A stretch of 64,000 bases of DNA from JBCCMQ01 sp039179985. GTDB taxonomy: Bacteria; Pseudomonadota; Alphaproteobacteria; Rhodobacterales; Rhodobacteraceae. Below, piece after piece: positions 26,047 through 33,904 of this stretch; within the stretch, counting starts at the first letter, position 1, and every line of letters starts with the position of its first letter. Below the pieces are notes generated by a model that was not told where the DNA came from, did no database searches, and saw only the letters and a list, made by a program, of their open reading frames with translations. The stretch is from assembly GCA_039179985.1 (NCBI GenBank), contig JBCDED010000004.1:18963-82962 (forward strand), written 5' to 3'. Both the position numbers and the translations under genes were made by a program.

Positions 26047-27543
26047 TCAATTCACGAAACCCGCAAGGCGGGGGATCGTCATGGAAATCGCCGGAACGTA
26101 GGTGATCAGGAATATCACCAATACTTCAACGGCGAGAAATGGCAGGATGGCCTTGGCTATGGTCTCGACCCGTTCGCCCGAGACCGAGGAGGCCACGAAT
26201 AACACCAGCCCCATAGGCGGTGTTGCAAGGCCGACGGTCAGGTTCACGCTCATGATGATGGCGAAATGCACGGGGTGCACGCCAAGATCGGTGAAAATCG
26301 GCCCCAGGATCGGCCCGAGAATGATGATGGCCGGACCCGCATCGAGGAACATTCCGACGATGAAGAGAAGCAGGTTGATGAGAAAGAGCAGCATCAACGG
26401 GTTCTCTGACAGAGATAGAATGAACTCGGCCAGGATCTGGGGGGCGTAGCTGAGAGAGACCACTGTCTTGAACGCCATGGCCGCGCCCACGAGCAAGAGG
26501 ACAACCGCGGAGGTCAGCGCCGCGCGGCTGAGAACCTCGGGCAGATCGCTCAATTTCATCGTCCTAAGAATGAAGAAGGCCACGACAAGGGCGTAGAAGA
26601 CGGCGACGGCGGCGGCCTCGGTCGGGGTGAAGACGCCCAGAAGAATACCGCCAAGGATCAGGATCGGCGTCTGCAGGGGCACGATCGCCTTTTTGCAGAC
26701 CGTCCGGAAATCCGGGTTCACAACACCGCGCAGAAAGATCAGTAGGAAATGCACCGCCGCTAGAGCGCCAAAGAAAACCAGCGATTTGGCCAGCGACGTG
26801 GGCTCGGGGCCAAGCGGCACCAGCATATAGATCAGCCCGGCAAGATTGAGCCGCAGTAGGACGAAGGAGAACCAGTACTCGGTCCCGCTGATCGATTGGT
26901 TCTTGTGGACGATCCGTTCGGCCTTGGGCAGGTCGTAGCGGTCGGCCATGACGCGCACCATGACCATCAGGCCCACGCCCACAAGCACGCCAGGCACGAT
27001 ACCCGCGAGGAAAAGCGCCGCCACGCTTTCGCCCATCACATAGGCGTAGATAATCATGATGCCCGAGGGCGGAATGATCGGCCCGATCACCGAACTCGCT
27101 GCAGTGATAGCGGCGGCGAAGCGGCGCGAGTAGCCCTGTTTTTCCATCGCCGGGATCAGCATTGACCCAAGCGCTGATGTGTCCGCGACCGCCGAGCCTG
27201 AGAGACCGGCGAAGAGGATCGAGGACAGGACGTTCACATGGGCCAGTCCGCCGCGCAGATGCCCCATGAGCGCCTGACTGAATTCCACCAGGCGAATCGT
27301 AATCCCGCCCCTGTTCATCAATTCGCCCGCAAGCATGAAGAACGGAATGGCCATCAGCGGAAAGCTGTCCATGCCGTTGTAGACGTTGCGGTAGAGCAGC
27401 GTAACGTCTCGCATGTACTCGGTTTCGCCCTGGCTGACGGCGTTGAGCCAGATCAGCAGACCCGGCGCGGCAAGCAGGCCGAAAAAGACGGGCAGGCCGA
27501 TGACGAGGAAGAAGAGGAAGACGGGCAGGAACCAGATCAGCAT
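26047..27543 (-). CDS. TRAP transporter large permease (DctM family)
   Basis: A 498-residue, about 12-helix inner-membrane protein that carries out sodium-coupled uptake with DctQ and DctP. Motifs include LMAIPFFMLAGELMNRGGIT, LFAGLSGSAVADTSALGSML, PPSGIMIIYAYVMGE and NLTVGLATPPMGLVLFVASS. The ATG at 27543 begins one base after the dctQ stop. It is slightly longer than usual (about 430) because of extra sequence around residues 225-275. Confidence 0.92.
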   Translation of the reverse strand: MLIWFLPVFLFFLVIGLPVFFGLLAAPGLLIWLNAVSQGETEYMRDVTLLYRNVYNGMDSFPLMAIPFFMLAGELMNRGGITIRLVEFSQALMGHLRGGLAHVNVLSSILFAGLSGSAVADTSALGSMLIPAMEKQGYSRRFAAAITAASSVIGPIIPPSGIMIIYAYVMGESVAALFLAGIVPGVLVGVGLMVMVRVMADRYDLPKAERIVHKNQSISGTEYWFSFVLLRLNLAGLIYMLVPLGPEPTSLAKSLVFFGALAAVHFLLIFLRGVVNPDFRTVCKKAIVPLQTPILILGGILLGVFTPTEAAAVAVFYALVVAFFILRTMKLSDLPEVLSRAALTSAVVLLLVGAAMAFKTVVSLSYAPQILAEFILSLSENPLMLLFLINLLLFIVGMFLDAGPAIIILGPILGPIFTDLGVHPVHFAIIMSVNLTVGLATPPMGLVLFVASSVSGERVETIAKAILPFLAVEVLVIFLITYVPAISMTIPRLAGFVN

Positions 27544-27544
27544 G

Positions 27545-28129
27545 TTATTCGGCCCCCGCTGCCTGGGCGCCCGGGACGGGGCGCAGCCGGTCTGCGCCAC
27601 CGAAAAGCGAAATCAGCGACCGCAGGATTAGCTCTACGTTGACAATAAAAAGCAGGACAACCCCGACCACCAGCGACAGCATCATCCACCATCGTGGCAT
27701 CTTTTCCCACGTGCCGTCGAGCGTCGGGTAGTACAGCGAGGCGGTGGCGAATTTGGCGGAAAACCCGGTGATCTCGCCAAAGCCGATGGGAATGGCGACG
27801 GCCAGAACGAAGCCCGAAATCACCAGAAGGACGATCGCCAGAATGTCCGAGGCCGCTCGCGGAAGGGCCTGCCCCAGCATGTCGATGGCCACAAAGCCGC
27901 CGCGCCGGTAGGCGAGCGGGGCGATCAATCCGGTCATCCAGAGCATGCAGAACCGCGCGGCCTCATCGGGCCATGGCAATGGATTGCCCAGAACATAGCG
28001 CCAGAAGACCTGAATGAGGATTGCCACCACCATCAGGGCAATCGCCACGATCGCGACCACGCGCCCGAACCGGAGCACGATGTCATTGAAGAGTTGAATG
28101 GGCATCAAAAGCCCAGTCAACAGCGCCAT
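27545..28129 (-). CDS. TRAP transporter small permease (DctQ family)
   Basis: A 194-residue four-helix protein. It has the typical VFWRYVLGNPLPWPDEAARF segment after helix 1 and GLIAPLAYRRGGFVAIDM. DctQ bridges the binding protein and the large permease. ATG at 28129 with GAGGATG upstream. It follows the flavin reductase gene by 56 bp on the same strand. Confidence 0.9.
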   Translation of the reverse strand: MALLTGLLMPIQLFNDIVLRFGRVVAIVAIALMVVAILIQVFWRYVLGNPLPWPDEAARFCMLWMTGLIAPLAYRRGGFVAIDMLGQALPRAASDILAIVLLVISGFVLAVAIPIGFGEITGFSAKFATASLYYPTLDGTWEKMPRWWMMLSLVVGVVLLFIVNVELILRSLISLFGGADRLRPVPGAQAAGAE

Positions 28130-28185
28130 GGCGCATCCTCCCTGTCGCGGCCGTTAAGTCGGCCTTATCGTTTTACTATCTGCGG

Positions 28186-28707
28186 TTATACCGCAGCCGT
28201 AAAGCGCCCGTAGCTGCCGTGCGCAAACAAAAGTGCCTCGCCCTCGCGCTTGGCGGCGCGCTGGACCTCCCCAACGATGATCAGGTGGTCGCCGCCGTCA
28301 TACTGCGCAAAAACCGTGCATTCGAACCGCGCAAGGCATCCCGAAATCAGCGGCACACCATCGGCGTTCCGGATCCAGTCAAGTCCTTCGAACCCGTGGC
28401 CCTGCCGCGCAAAATGCCCGCAAACCTCTTTTTGTTCGGCGCCGAGGACGTGAATCGCAAAATGCCCCGCGTCCGCGAAGGCCTGGTACCGGCGCGAGGA
28501 TTTCGCGGGCGACCACAAAACGAGCGGAGGATCGAGCGAAACGCTGGCAAAGGAGTTCGCCGTGATGCCCATGGGTTTGTCATCGCTTTGGCAGGTCACG
28601 ATTGTGATGCCTGTGGCGTACTGGCCAAGCGCGCTGCGGAAATCGTGGGCGTTGTCCTCGCCAGGCGTGAAATCCTGCATCTGGGCGGGTCCTCCTCCGT
28701 CGGGCAT
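28186..28707 (-). CDS. flavin reductase (two-component monooxygenase partner)
   Basis: A 173-residue flavin reductase-like FMN-binding protein of the HpaC/DIM6 type. It has FRSALGQYATGITIVT, ITANSFASVSLDPPLVLWSP and the FECTVFAQYDGGDHLIIVGE segment ending with the conserved GDH. It supplies FMNH2 or FADH2 to a partner monooxygenase, most likely the SsuD-like enzyme two genes upstream. Its start codon overlaps the stop of the aldo/keto reductase (TGATG). Confidence 0.87.
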   Translation of the reverse strand: MPDGGGPAQMQDFTPGEDNAHDFRSALGQYATGITIVTCQSDDKPMGITANSFASVSLDPPLVLWSPAKSSRRYQAFADAGHFAIHVLGAEQKEVCGHFARQGHGFEGLDWIRNADGVPLISGCLARFECTVFAQYDGGDHLIIVGEVQRAAKREGEALLFAHGSYGRFTAAV

Positions 28708-29600
28708 CAGGCGACCTCGCGACCTAGCGCGGCGGTGTAGATTTCAAACCAAGTCTGACGGTCGATCGTCGCCTTGGTGGCGTTGGCGATGCGGGCAATC
28801 CGGTCAAGGTTGTTGGTGCCAAGGACCGGAATGATCTGCGATGGGTGGGCCAGGAGCCAGGCGACGGCGATGGCCGAGGCGTCGACCCCTTGTTCTTCAG
28901 CGATCCGGTCGAGAACCTTGTTCACGTCGCCATTGCCGCTGGCAAAAAGGGCGCCGCCTGCAAGGGGCGACCAGGCCATGGGCGGCTGGCCGTGCTCCTG
29001 GTGGAAGGCGATGTCGCCGTTGGTGAAGGGCTCGTTGTGAAGGACGCTGATCTCGATCTGATTTGTCGCAAGCGGTGTTTCCATGGCCGACTGCAAGAGC
29101 GTCCAGTCCCAGGGCCGGAAGTTTGAGACACCGATGGCCCGAACCTTGCCTGCTGCCACCAGAGCATCGAGCGCCGCGCCGGTTTCCCGGTGATCCATCA
29201 GGGGGTCAGGCCGGTGAATAAGAAGAACATCGATCACGTCGATGCCCATCAGCGCAAGTGACGCATCGACTGAGGCCGTAATATGGGCGCGCGTGGTGTC
29301 GTAATACTTGACGCGGGCATCCGCGTGGCGGCCGACAGGTGCAACGATATCGCATTTCGTGATTATCTCGATCTTGTCCCGCAGGCCCGGCGCGGCTTTC
29401 AGCGCGGCGCCAAAGATTTCTTCGGCGGCGTAACCGCCGTAGATGTCCGCCTGGTCCATGGTGGTAATGCCCTGGGCAAGGCAGGCTTCCACCTTGGCTT
29501 CGACATGGGCGGGGGAGGTATCGATGTCGTCGCCAAGGCGCCACATGCCGTAGACAAGGCGCGACATCTCAACGCCGCCGGGAAGGGTTACGCGCTCCAT
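28707..29600 (-). CDS. aldo/keto reductase
   Basis: A 297-residue NADPH-dependent TIM-barrel reductase. Visible are the catalytic DQADIYGGYAAEEIFG (Asp, Tyr), EIITKCDIVAP with the lysine, LLIHRPDPLMD with the histidine and AIGVSNFRPWDW. ATG at 29600 overlaps the stop of the monooxygenase gene by one base (TAATG), so the two are translationally coupled. In the sulfoquinovose monooxygenase (sulfo-SMO) pathway an AKR reduces the aldehyde left after desulfonation; gene neighbours make the same role plausible here. Confidence 0.87.
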   Translation of the reverse strand: MERVTLPGGVEMSRLVYGMWRLGDDIDTSPAHVEAKVEACLAQGITTMDQADIYGGYAAEEIFGAALKAAPGLRDKIEIITKCDIVAPVGRHADARVKYYDTTRAHITASVDASLALMGIDVIDVLLIHRPDPLMDHRETGAALDALVAAGKVRAIGVSNFRPWDWTLLQSAMETPLATNQIEISVLHNEPFTNGDIAFHQEHGQPPMAWSPLAGGALFASGNGDVNKVLDRIAEEQGVDASAIAVAWLLAHPSQIIPVLGTNNLDRIARIANATKATIDRQTWFEIYTAALGREVA

Positions 29601-30754
29601 TAGCGACGGTCTCCTGCGCCAAGGGGGGTCATTGGGGTTGCGGCGGGCACGCGCCCGTATTCCTGGGGTAGCGAGCAGGTTTTGACCTGCGGTAGGACAC
29701 GCTGGCCAAAGCTGATGCACTCGTCGATATGCGGGTAGCCCGAAAAGATGAAGGCGCGGATGCCCATCTTCTTGTATTCCTCAATCTCCGCCAAAACCTG
29801 ATCGGCCGACCCGACAAGGGCCGCGCCGCAGCCCGACCGGGCCCGACCTACGCCCGTCCAGAGATGTGGCTCGACGTAGCCGTATTTGTCCGCAAGCTCG
29901 CGCGCCTTGGCCTGATGCGACACGCCGAGGCTCGTGGAATCGTGGGCGCGGTCGCGGATCAGCTGACCGTATTCATCATCCAGCTTGGACACGAGGTGTT
30001 CGGCGTATTCCTTCGCCTCCGCCTCGGTATCTCGGACGATCATGTGGACGCGTAGGCCATAGTCCAGCGTTCTGTTGTACGCCTCAGCCACCGCGTTCAC
30101 GGCGCGCATCCGCTCTTTGATGTTTTCCTTGGGCTCCGGCCACATGAGGTAGACGTCGCAGTGCTGGCCGCAGAGGTCGAGCGCAGCGGGCGAGTAGCCT
30201 CCGAAGTAAAGCAGCGGACCGCCGGTCTGGTAGGGTCTTGCCGGGTCGCTGGTGAGACCTTCGAAATTGTAGACCTCGCCCTTGTAGGTGATCTCGTCCT
30301 GGGTCCAGGCTTGCTTGAGGATCTCGACGACCTCGCGCGAGCGCTGGTAGCGGTAGTTACTCTCGGCGACTTCACCAGGAAAGTCAGATGAGATGATATT
30401 GACCGTCAGCCGACCTTTCAGCATGTGATCGAGCGTTGCGATGGTCCGCGCCAGCATAATCGGCTGCATCTCGCCGCAGCGCACGGCGGCCAGCATGTTG
30501 ATCTTTTCCGTCAGCGGTGCACATCCGGCGACAAAGCTCAGCGTGTCCTGACCCACCTGATAGGAAGACGGGCAGAGAATGTTACGAAACCCCTGCTTCT
30601 CCGCCTCAAGCAGGATGTCGCGGCAATGGTCCCAGCTGGAGCGCAACGCGCCGTTCGGCACGCCCAGGTATTCGTAGTCGTCCGAGCAGAGCGCCGAAAA
30701 CCAAGAAACCTCGACAGCGTCCAGATCGGCGGAAGTGACGGGGACGACGGTCAT
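29600..30754 (-). CDS. SsuD-like FMNH2-dependent (LLM class) monooxygenase
   Basis: A 384-residue luciferase-like monooxygenase of the alkanesulfonate monooxygenase branch. It has VSWFSALCSDDYEYLG, CPSSYQVGQDTLSFVAG, LAAVRCGEMQPIMLARTIAT, GRLTVNIISSDFPGE and LLYFGGYSPAALDL, all with SsuD counterparts. SsuD enzymes split a C-S bond with O2 and reduced flavin to give an aldehyde and sulfite. ATG at 30754 is set by AAGGAG upstream. First gene of the operon with the reductases and the TRAP transporter. A non-sulfonate substrate is possible. Confidence 0.85.
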   Translation of the reverse strand: MTVVPVTSADLDAVEVSWFSALCSDDYEYLGVPNGALRSSWDHCRDILLEAEKQGFRNILCPSSYQVGQDTLSFVAGCAPLTEKINMLAAVRCGEMQPIMLARTIATLDHMLKGRLTVNIISSDFPGEVAESNYRYQRSREVVEILKQAWTQDEITYKGEVYNFEGLTSDPARPYQTGGPLLYFGGYSPAALDLCGQHCDVYLMWPEPKENIKERMRAVNAVAEAYNRTLDYGLRVHMIVRDTEAEAKEYAEHLVSKLDDEYGQLIRDRAHDSTSLGVSHQAKARELADKYGYVEPHLWTGVGRARSGCGAALVGSADQVLAEIEEYKKMGIRAFIFSGYPHIDECISFGQRVLPQVKTCSLPQEYGRVPAATPMTPLGAGDRR

Positions 30755-30801
30755 CGATTCTCCTTTCGGGGGGCGGCGGAATAGGCTCTTGCGTAACATC
30801 G

Positions 30802-30830
30802 TCAATGATGTAGATCAATGGTGTATCAAT
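30802..30830. promoter_or_regulatory. 13-bp-spaced direct repeats in the divergent LLM/GntR promoter region
   Basis: TCAATGATGTA (30802-30812) and TCAATGGTGTA (30815-30825) repeat with a 13-bp period, and a third partial copy TCAAT follows at 30826-30830. The set ends 17 bp before the GntR start and lies 48 bp upstream of the monooxygenase start, so it is a likely regulator-binding cluster for both. Confidence 0.5.
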
Positions 30831-30846
30831 TTTTGCGCGCGCCCTG

Positions 30847-31548
30847 ATGTCCCATCCGTCGTCCCTGCCTCTCTACGTCCGGATCAGCGAAGGTCTGATC
30901 CGCGATATTCAGGCGGGACGGCTCATTGCAGGCGAGCGTCTGCCGCCGGAACGCGAGCTTGCTACTTCTATCGGCACCTCGGTCGGCACGTTGCGCAAGG
31001 CGCTGGCCGATCTTGAAGACCGCGGTCTTCTGGAGCGGCGCCAGGGATCGGGCAACTACGTGCGCGAGACCAGCGGCACGACCGGGGTCTACGCCTTTTT
31101 CCGGCTCGAACGCCCGGAAGGCGGCGGCTTGCCGACGGCGGATGTCCTGTCGGTGAGAACCTGCCCCAAGCCGGCTGGCGCGCCGGACTTCGGTGCCGCG
31201 CCCAATGCCCATCGCATCCGGCGTATCCGCAGCCTCGACGGCCTGCCAGTCGCTCTGGAAGAAATCTGGCTTGACGGTGGACAGGCGAAAGATCTGGGCG
31301 CGCCCGATCTGTCCGAGAGCCTTTATCACTTCTACCGAACGCGCCTTGGACTCTGGATCGGGCGGGTCGAGGACCGCATCGGGATGGATGCCGCGCCCGC
31401 CTGGACGCCGGAGCGCGTTCCACTGGAACCCGGCGCCCCGTGCGGCTATGTCGAGCGCATCGCATGGACCGCAGAAGGCGCGCCCGTCGAGTTTTCCCGA
31501 ACCTGGTTTGATAGTGACAGCTGCCGCTATACCTCGCGGCTGAGATAG
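30847..31548 (+). CDS. GntR-family regulator with UTRA domain
   Basis: A 233-residue HutC-type regulator. The N-terminal wing-helix reads LYVRISEGLIRDIQAGRL then GERLPPERELATSIGTSVGT and GLLERRQGSGNYV. The C-terminal UTRA effector domain ends with CGYVERIAWTAEGAPVEFSR. It is divergent from the monooxygenase-TRAP operon and one base ahead of a Gfo/Idh gene, so it probably senses a pathway intermediate. UTRA regulators often bind sugar phosphates or acids. Confidence 0.88.
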   Translation: MSHPSSLPLYVRISEGLIRDIQAGRLIAGERLPPERELATSIGTSVGTLRKALADLEDRGLLERRQGSGNYVRETSGTTGVYAFFRLERPEGGGLPTADVLSVRTCPKPAGAPDFGAAPNAHRIRRIRSLDGLPVALEEIWLDGGQAKDLGAPDLSESLYHFYRTRLGLWIGRVEDRIGMDAAPAWTPERVPLEPGAPCGYVERIAWTAEGAPVEFSRTWFDSDSCRYTSRLR

Positions 31549-31549
31549 G

Positions 31550-32647
31550 ATGAAAATGTCAGAGATCGTCAACTACGGAATTGTCGGTTGCGGGATGATG
31601 GGGCAGGAACATCTGCGCAACATCGCGCTTTTGCCGCAGGCGCGGGTATCGGCAATCTACGAGCCGGACGAGATCATGGCGGCCAAGGCGAAGTCCATTG
31701 CGCCGAACGCCAGGATGATGGGGTCCCTCTGGGATCTTCTGGGGCACGATCCGCTCGACTGCCTACTGATCGCCAGCCCCAATCACCTGCATGTCACGCA
31801 GATGCAGGAGATTGCGGCGCGGCGGCCGCTGCCCCTTCTGGTCGAAAAGCCGCTCTTCACCGATACGGACGATCTGGTGGTTCTCGAAAGCTTCAGGGCG
31901 AGCTACCCCGCGCCCGTCTGGGTGGCGATGGAATATCGCTACATGCCGCCCATCCAGACGCTCATCGACGAGGTCGAGGCGGCCACCGGAGGTGTCAACA
32001 TGCTGACGATACGCGAACATCGATTTCCCTTCCTCGACAAGGTCGGCGCCTGGAACCGGTTTAACCGCTACACCGGCGGGACGCTTGTGGAGAAATGCTG
32101 CCATTTCTTTGATCTTATGCGCCTGATCCTGAAGGCCGAGCCGGTCCGCGTCATGGCCTCGGCAGGTCAGATGGTGAACCACAAGGACGAGGCGGTGGCG
32201 GGCGAGGTCCCGGATATCTGGGACTCGGGCTATGTGATCGTCGATTTCGACAGCGGCGCGCGGGCCATGCTGGAGCTGTGCATGTACGCCGAAGGCAGCC
32301 GCTATCAGGAAGAGATCTCGGCGGTGGGGCCCACCGGCAAGATCGAGGCTTTCGTGCCCGGCCCGGGGCGGTTCTGGCCCACCCACCTGGGCGAACCGCC
32401 CATGGCGCAGGTTGTCGTCAGCCCGCGCAGCCCCAAAGGGCCGCAGACGGTGGAAATCCCGGTGGACCCGGCGATCCTTGACGCGGGCGACCACAACGGA
32501 TCGACCTTTTACCAGCACGTGCGCTTTCAGGAACTGATCCGCGGTGGCGGGATGCCCGCGGTCACGCTTCGCGACGGCGCCCGGGCGGTTGAGATGGGGC
32601 TGGCTGCACAGATATCGGCACTGGAAGGGCGCGCGGTGGAGCTTTGA
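31550..32647 (+). CDS. Gfo/Idh/MocA-family oxidoreductase
   Basis: A 365-residue NAD(P)-dependent sugar/polyol dehydrogenase-like protein. It has the Rossmann GIVGCGMMGQEHLRN, the conserved EKP-type loop (LLVEKPLFTD) with the catalytic lysine and the GGTLVEKCCHFFDLMRLIL segment with the family histidine. It starts one base after the GntR stop and is probably co-transcribed with it. The substrate is likely a sugar derivative, in keeping with the nearby dehydratase. Confidence 0.87.
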   Translation: MKMSEIVNYGIVGCGMMGQEHLRNIALLPQARVSAIYEPDEIMAAKAKSIAPNARMMGSLWDLLGHDPLDCLLIASPNHLHVTQMQEIAARRPLPLLVEKPLFTDTDDLVVLESFRASYPAPVWVAMEYRYMPPIQTLIDEVEAATGGVNMLTIREHRFPFLDKVGAWNRFNRYTGGTLVEKCCHFFDLMRLILKAEPVRVMASAGQMVNHKDEAVAGEVPDIWDSGYVIVDFDSGARAMLELCMYAEGSRYQEEISAVGPTGKIEAFVPGPGRFWPTHLGEPPMAQVVVSPRSPKGPQTVEIPVDPAILDAGDHNGSTFYQHVRFQELIRGGGMPAVTLRDGARAVEMGLAAQISALEGRAVEL

Positions 32648-32651
32648 AGCC

Positions 32652-33881
32652 TCACTCGCTGGCTGGCGCGCCCCCCAAAAATGCGTTGCCCATGGCATAG
32701 TCACAGGGCTTTTCCTGCATCTCCAGATGCAGATTGGTTCCGGTGTAGGGATTGGCCCGCGCAAGTGTTTCGTCAAAGTCGATGCCCAGGCCCGGCGCTT
32801 CGGGGGCCGGCACAAAGCCACCTTCCACGCGCAGGCTGTCCCGGATCAGGGCAGCGTGGAATGGGGTTTCGATGGTTTCGATCATCAACAAGTTCGGCGT
32901 CGACACGGCCAGATGAATGTTCGCTGCCCATTCCACTGGCCCCGCATAAAGATGCGGCGCCAGTTCTGCACCAAAGCTTTCGGCCACGGTGGCGATCTTC
33001 TTGGTCTCCCAGAGGCCTCCTGACCGGCCAAGGGCGGGTTGAAGGATGCGCGCGGCTCCCGAGCGCAGAACCGGGCCGAATTCCCACCGGGTTGTCAGCC
33101 GCTCGCCTGTCGCGACCGGGATGCGCACAGTGCGGGCGACCTCGGCCATGGCCTCGGGGTTGTCCGGGGGTACCGGTTCTTCGAACCAGAGCGGCTGGAA
33201 GGGCTCCAGTGCATGGCCCAGCCTTATCGCCCCGCCAACGCTGAACTGGCCGTGGGTGCCGAAAAGCAGGTCGGCCTTGTTGCCGACAGCCTCGCGGATC
33301 GCTGCGCAGAACCGCACCGACAGGTTAATGTCGCTCATCGCGGGCTGGTGACCGCCCCGCAGCGTATAGGGGCCGGCAGGGTCGAATTTGACCGCCGTGT
33401 AACCTTCGCCGAGGCGCGCTATTGCGGTCTCCGCCGCCATCTCGGGCGAGGTCCAGAAGCCCGAGATATCATGATGGCCAAGGGGGTAAAGGTAGGTGTA
33501 GGCGCGCAGGCGGTTGTTCATCCGGCCGCCCAGAAGGGCCCAGACCGGGCGTTCCAGCGCCTTGCCCAGCATGTCCCAACAGGCGATTTCTAGCCCCGAG
33601 AAGGCGCCCATCACGGTCAGGTCCGGGCGCTGTGTGAAGCCGCTGGAATAGGCGCGGCGGAACATCATCTCGACGCTCGCCGGATCCTCGCCGGCCATGT
33701 GGCGTTGAAAGACGTCCTCGATGACGCCTTTCATGGCGGCCGGACCCACGGAACTGGCATAGCATTCGCCGTAGCCCGAAATGCCGTTATCCGCGGTCAG
33801 TTTAACGATGGTCCAGTACCGCCCGCCCCAACCGGGGGCGGGCGGGGCGACGGTGAAAATCTCAAGGTCTTTCAGGCGCAT
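32652..33881 (-). CDS. enolase-superfamily (mandelate racemase/muconate lactonizing type) dehydratase
   Basis: A 409-residue protein with an N-terminal capping domain and a TIM barrel. Seen are K165-x-D167 (TAVKFDPAG), E234-E235 in LWFEEPVPPDN, E260 in IPVATGERLTTRWEF and H310 in ELAPHLYAGP. The place of the first metal aspartate is held by T209-H210 (LLFGTHGQF), a feature I associate with some sugar-acid dehydratases. Reaction probably dehydration of an aldonate or aldarate. It converges with the Gfo/Idh gene and runs with the zinc ADH. Confidence 0.83.
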   Translation of the reverse strand: MRLKDLEIFTVAPPAPGWGGRYWTIVKLTADNGISGYGECYASSVGPAAMKGVIEDVFQRHMAGEDPASVEMMFRRAYSSGFTQRPDLTVMGAFSGLEIACWDMLGKALERPVWALLGGRMNNRLRAYTYLYPLGHHDISGFWTSPEMAAETAIARLGEGYTAVKFDPAGPYTLRGGHQPAMSDINLSVRFCAAIREAVGNKADLLFGTHGQFSVGGAIRLGHALEPFQPLWFEEPVPPDNPEAMAEVARTVRIPVATGERLTTRWEFGPVLRSGAARILQPALGRSGGLWETKKIATVAESFGAELAPHLYAGPVEWAANIHLAVSTPNLLMIETIETPFHAALIRDSLRVEGGFVPAPEAPGLGIDFDETLARANPYTGTNLHLEMQEKPCDYAMGNAFLGGAPASE

Positions 33882-33904
33882 CGGTCGGCCTTTCGGTGCG
33901 TGCC

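Noticed and set aside
28180..28196. Terminator between the flavin reductase and dctQ
   Set aside because: CTGCGGT-TAT-ACCGCAG forms a short hairpin, but it overlaps the stop codon, has a 3-nt loop and no T-tract; the operon probably reads through.
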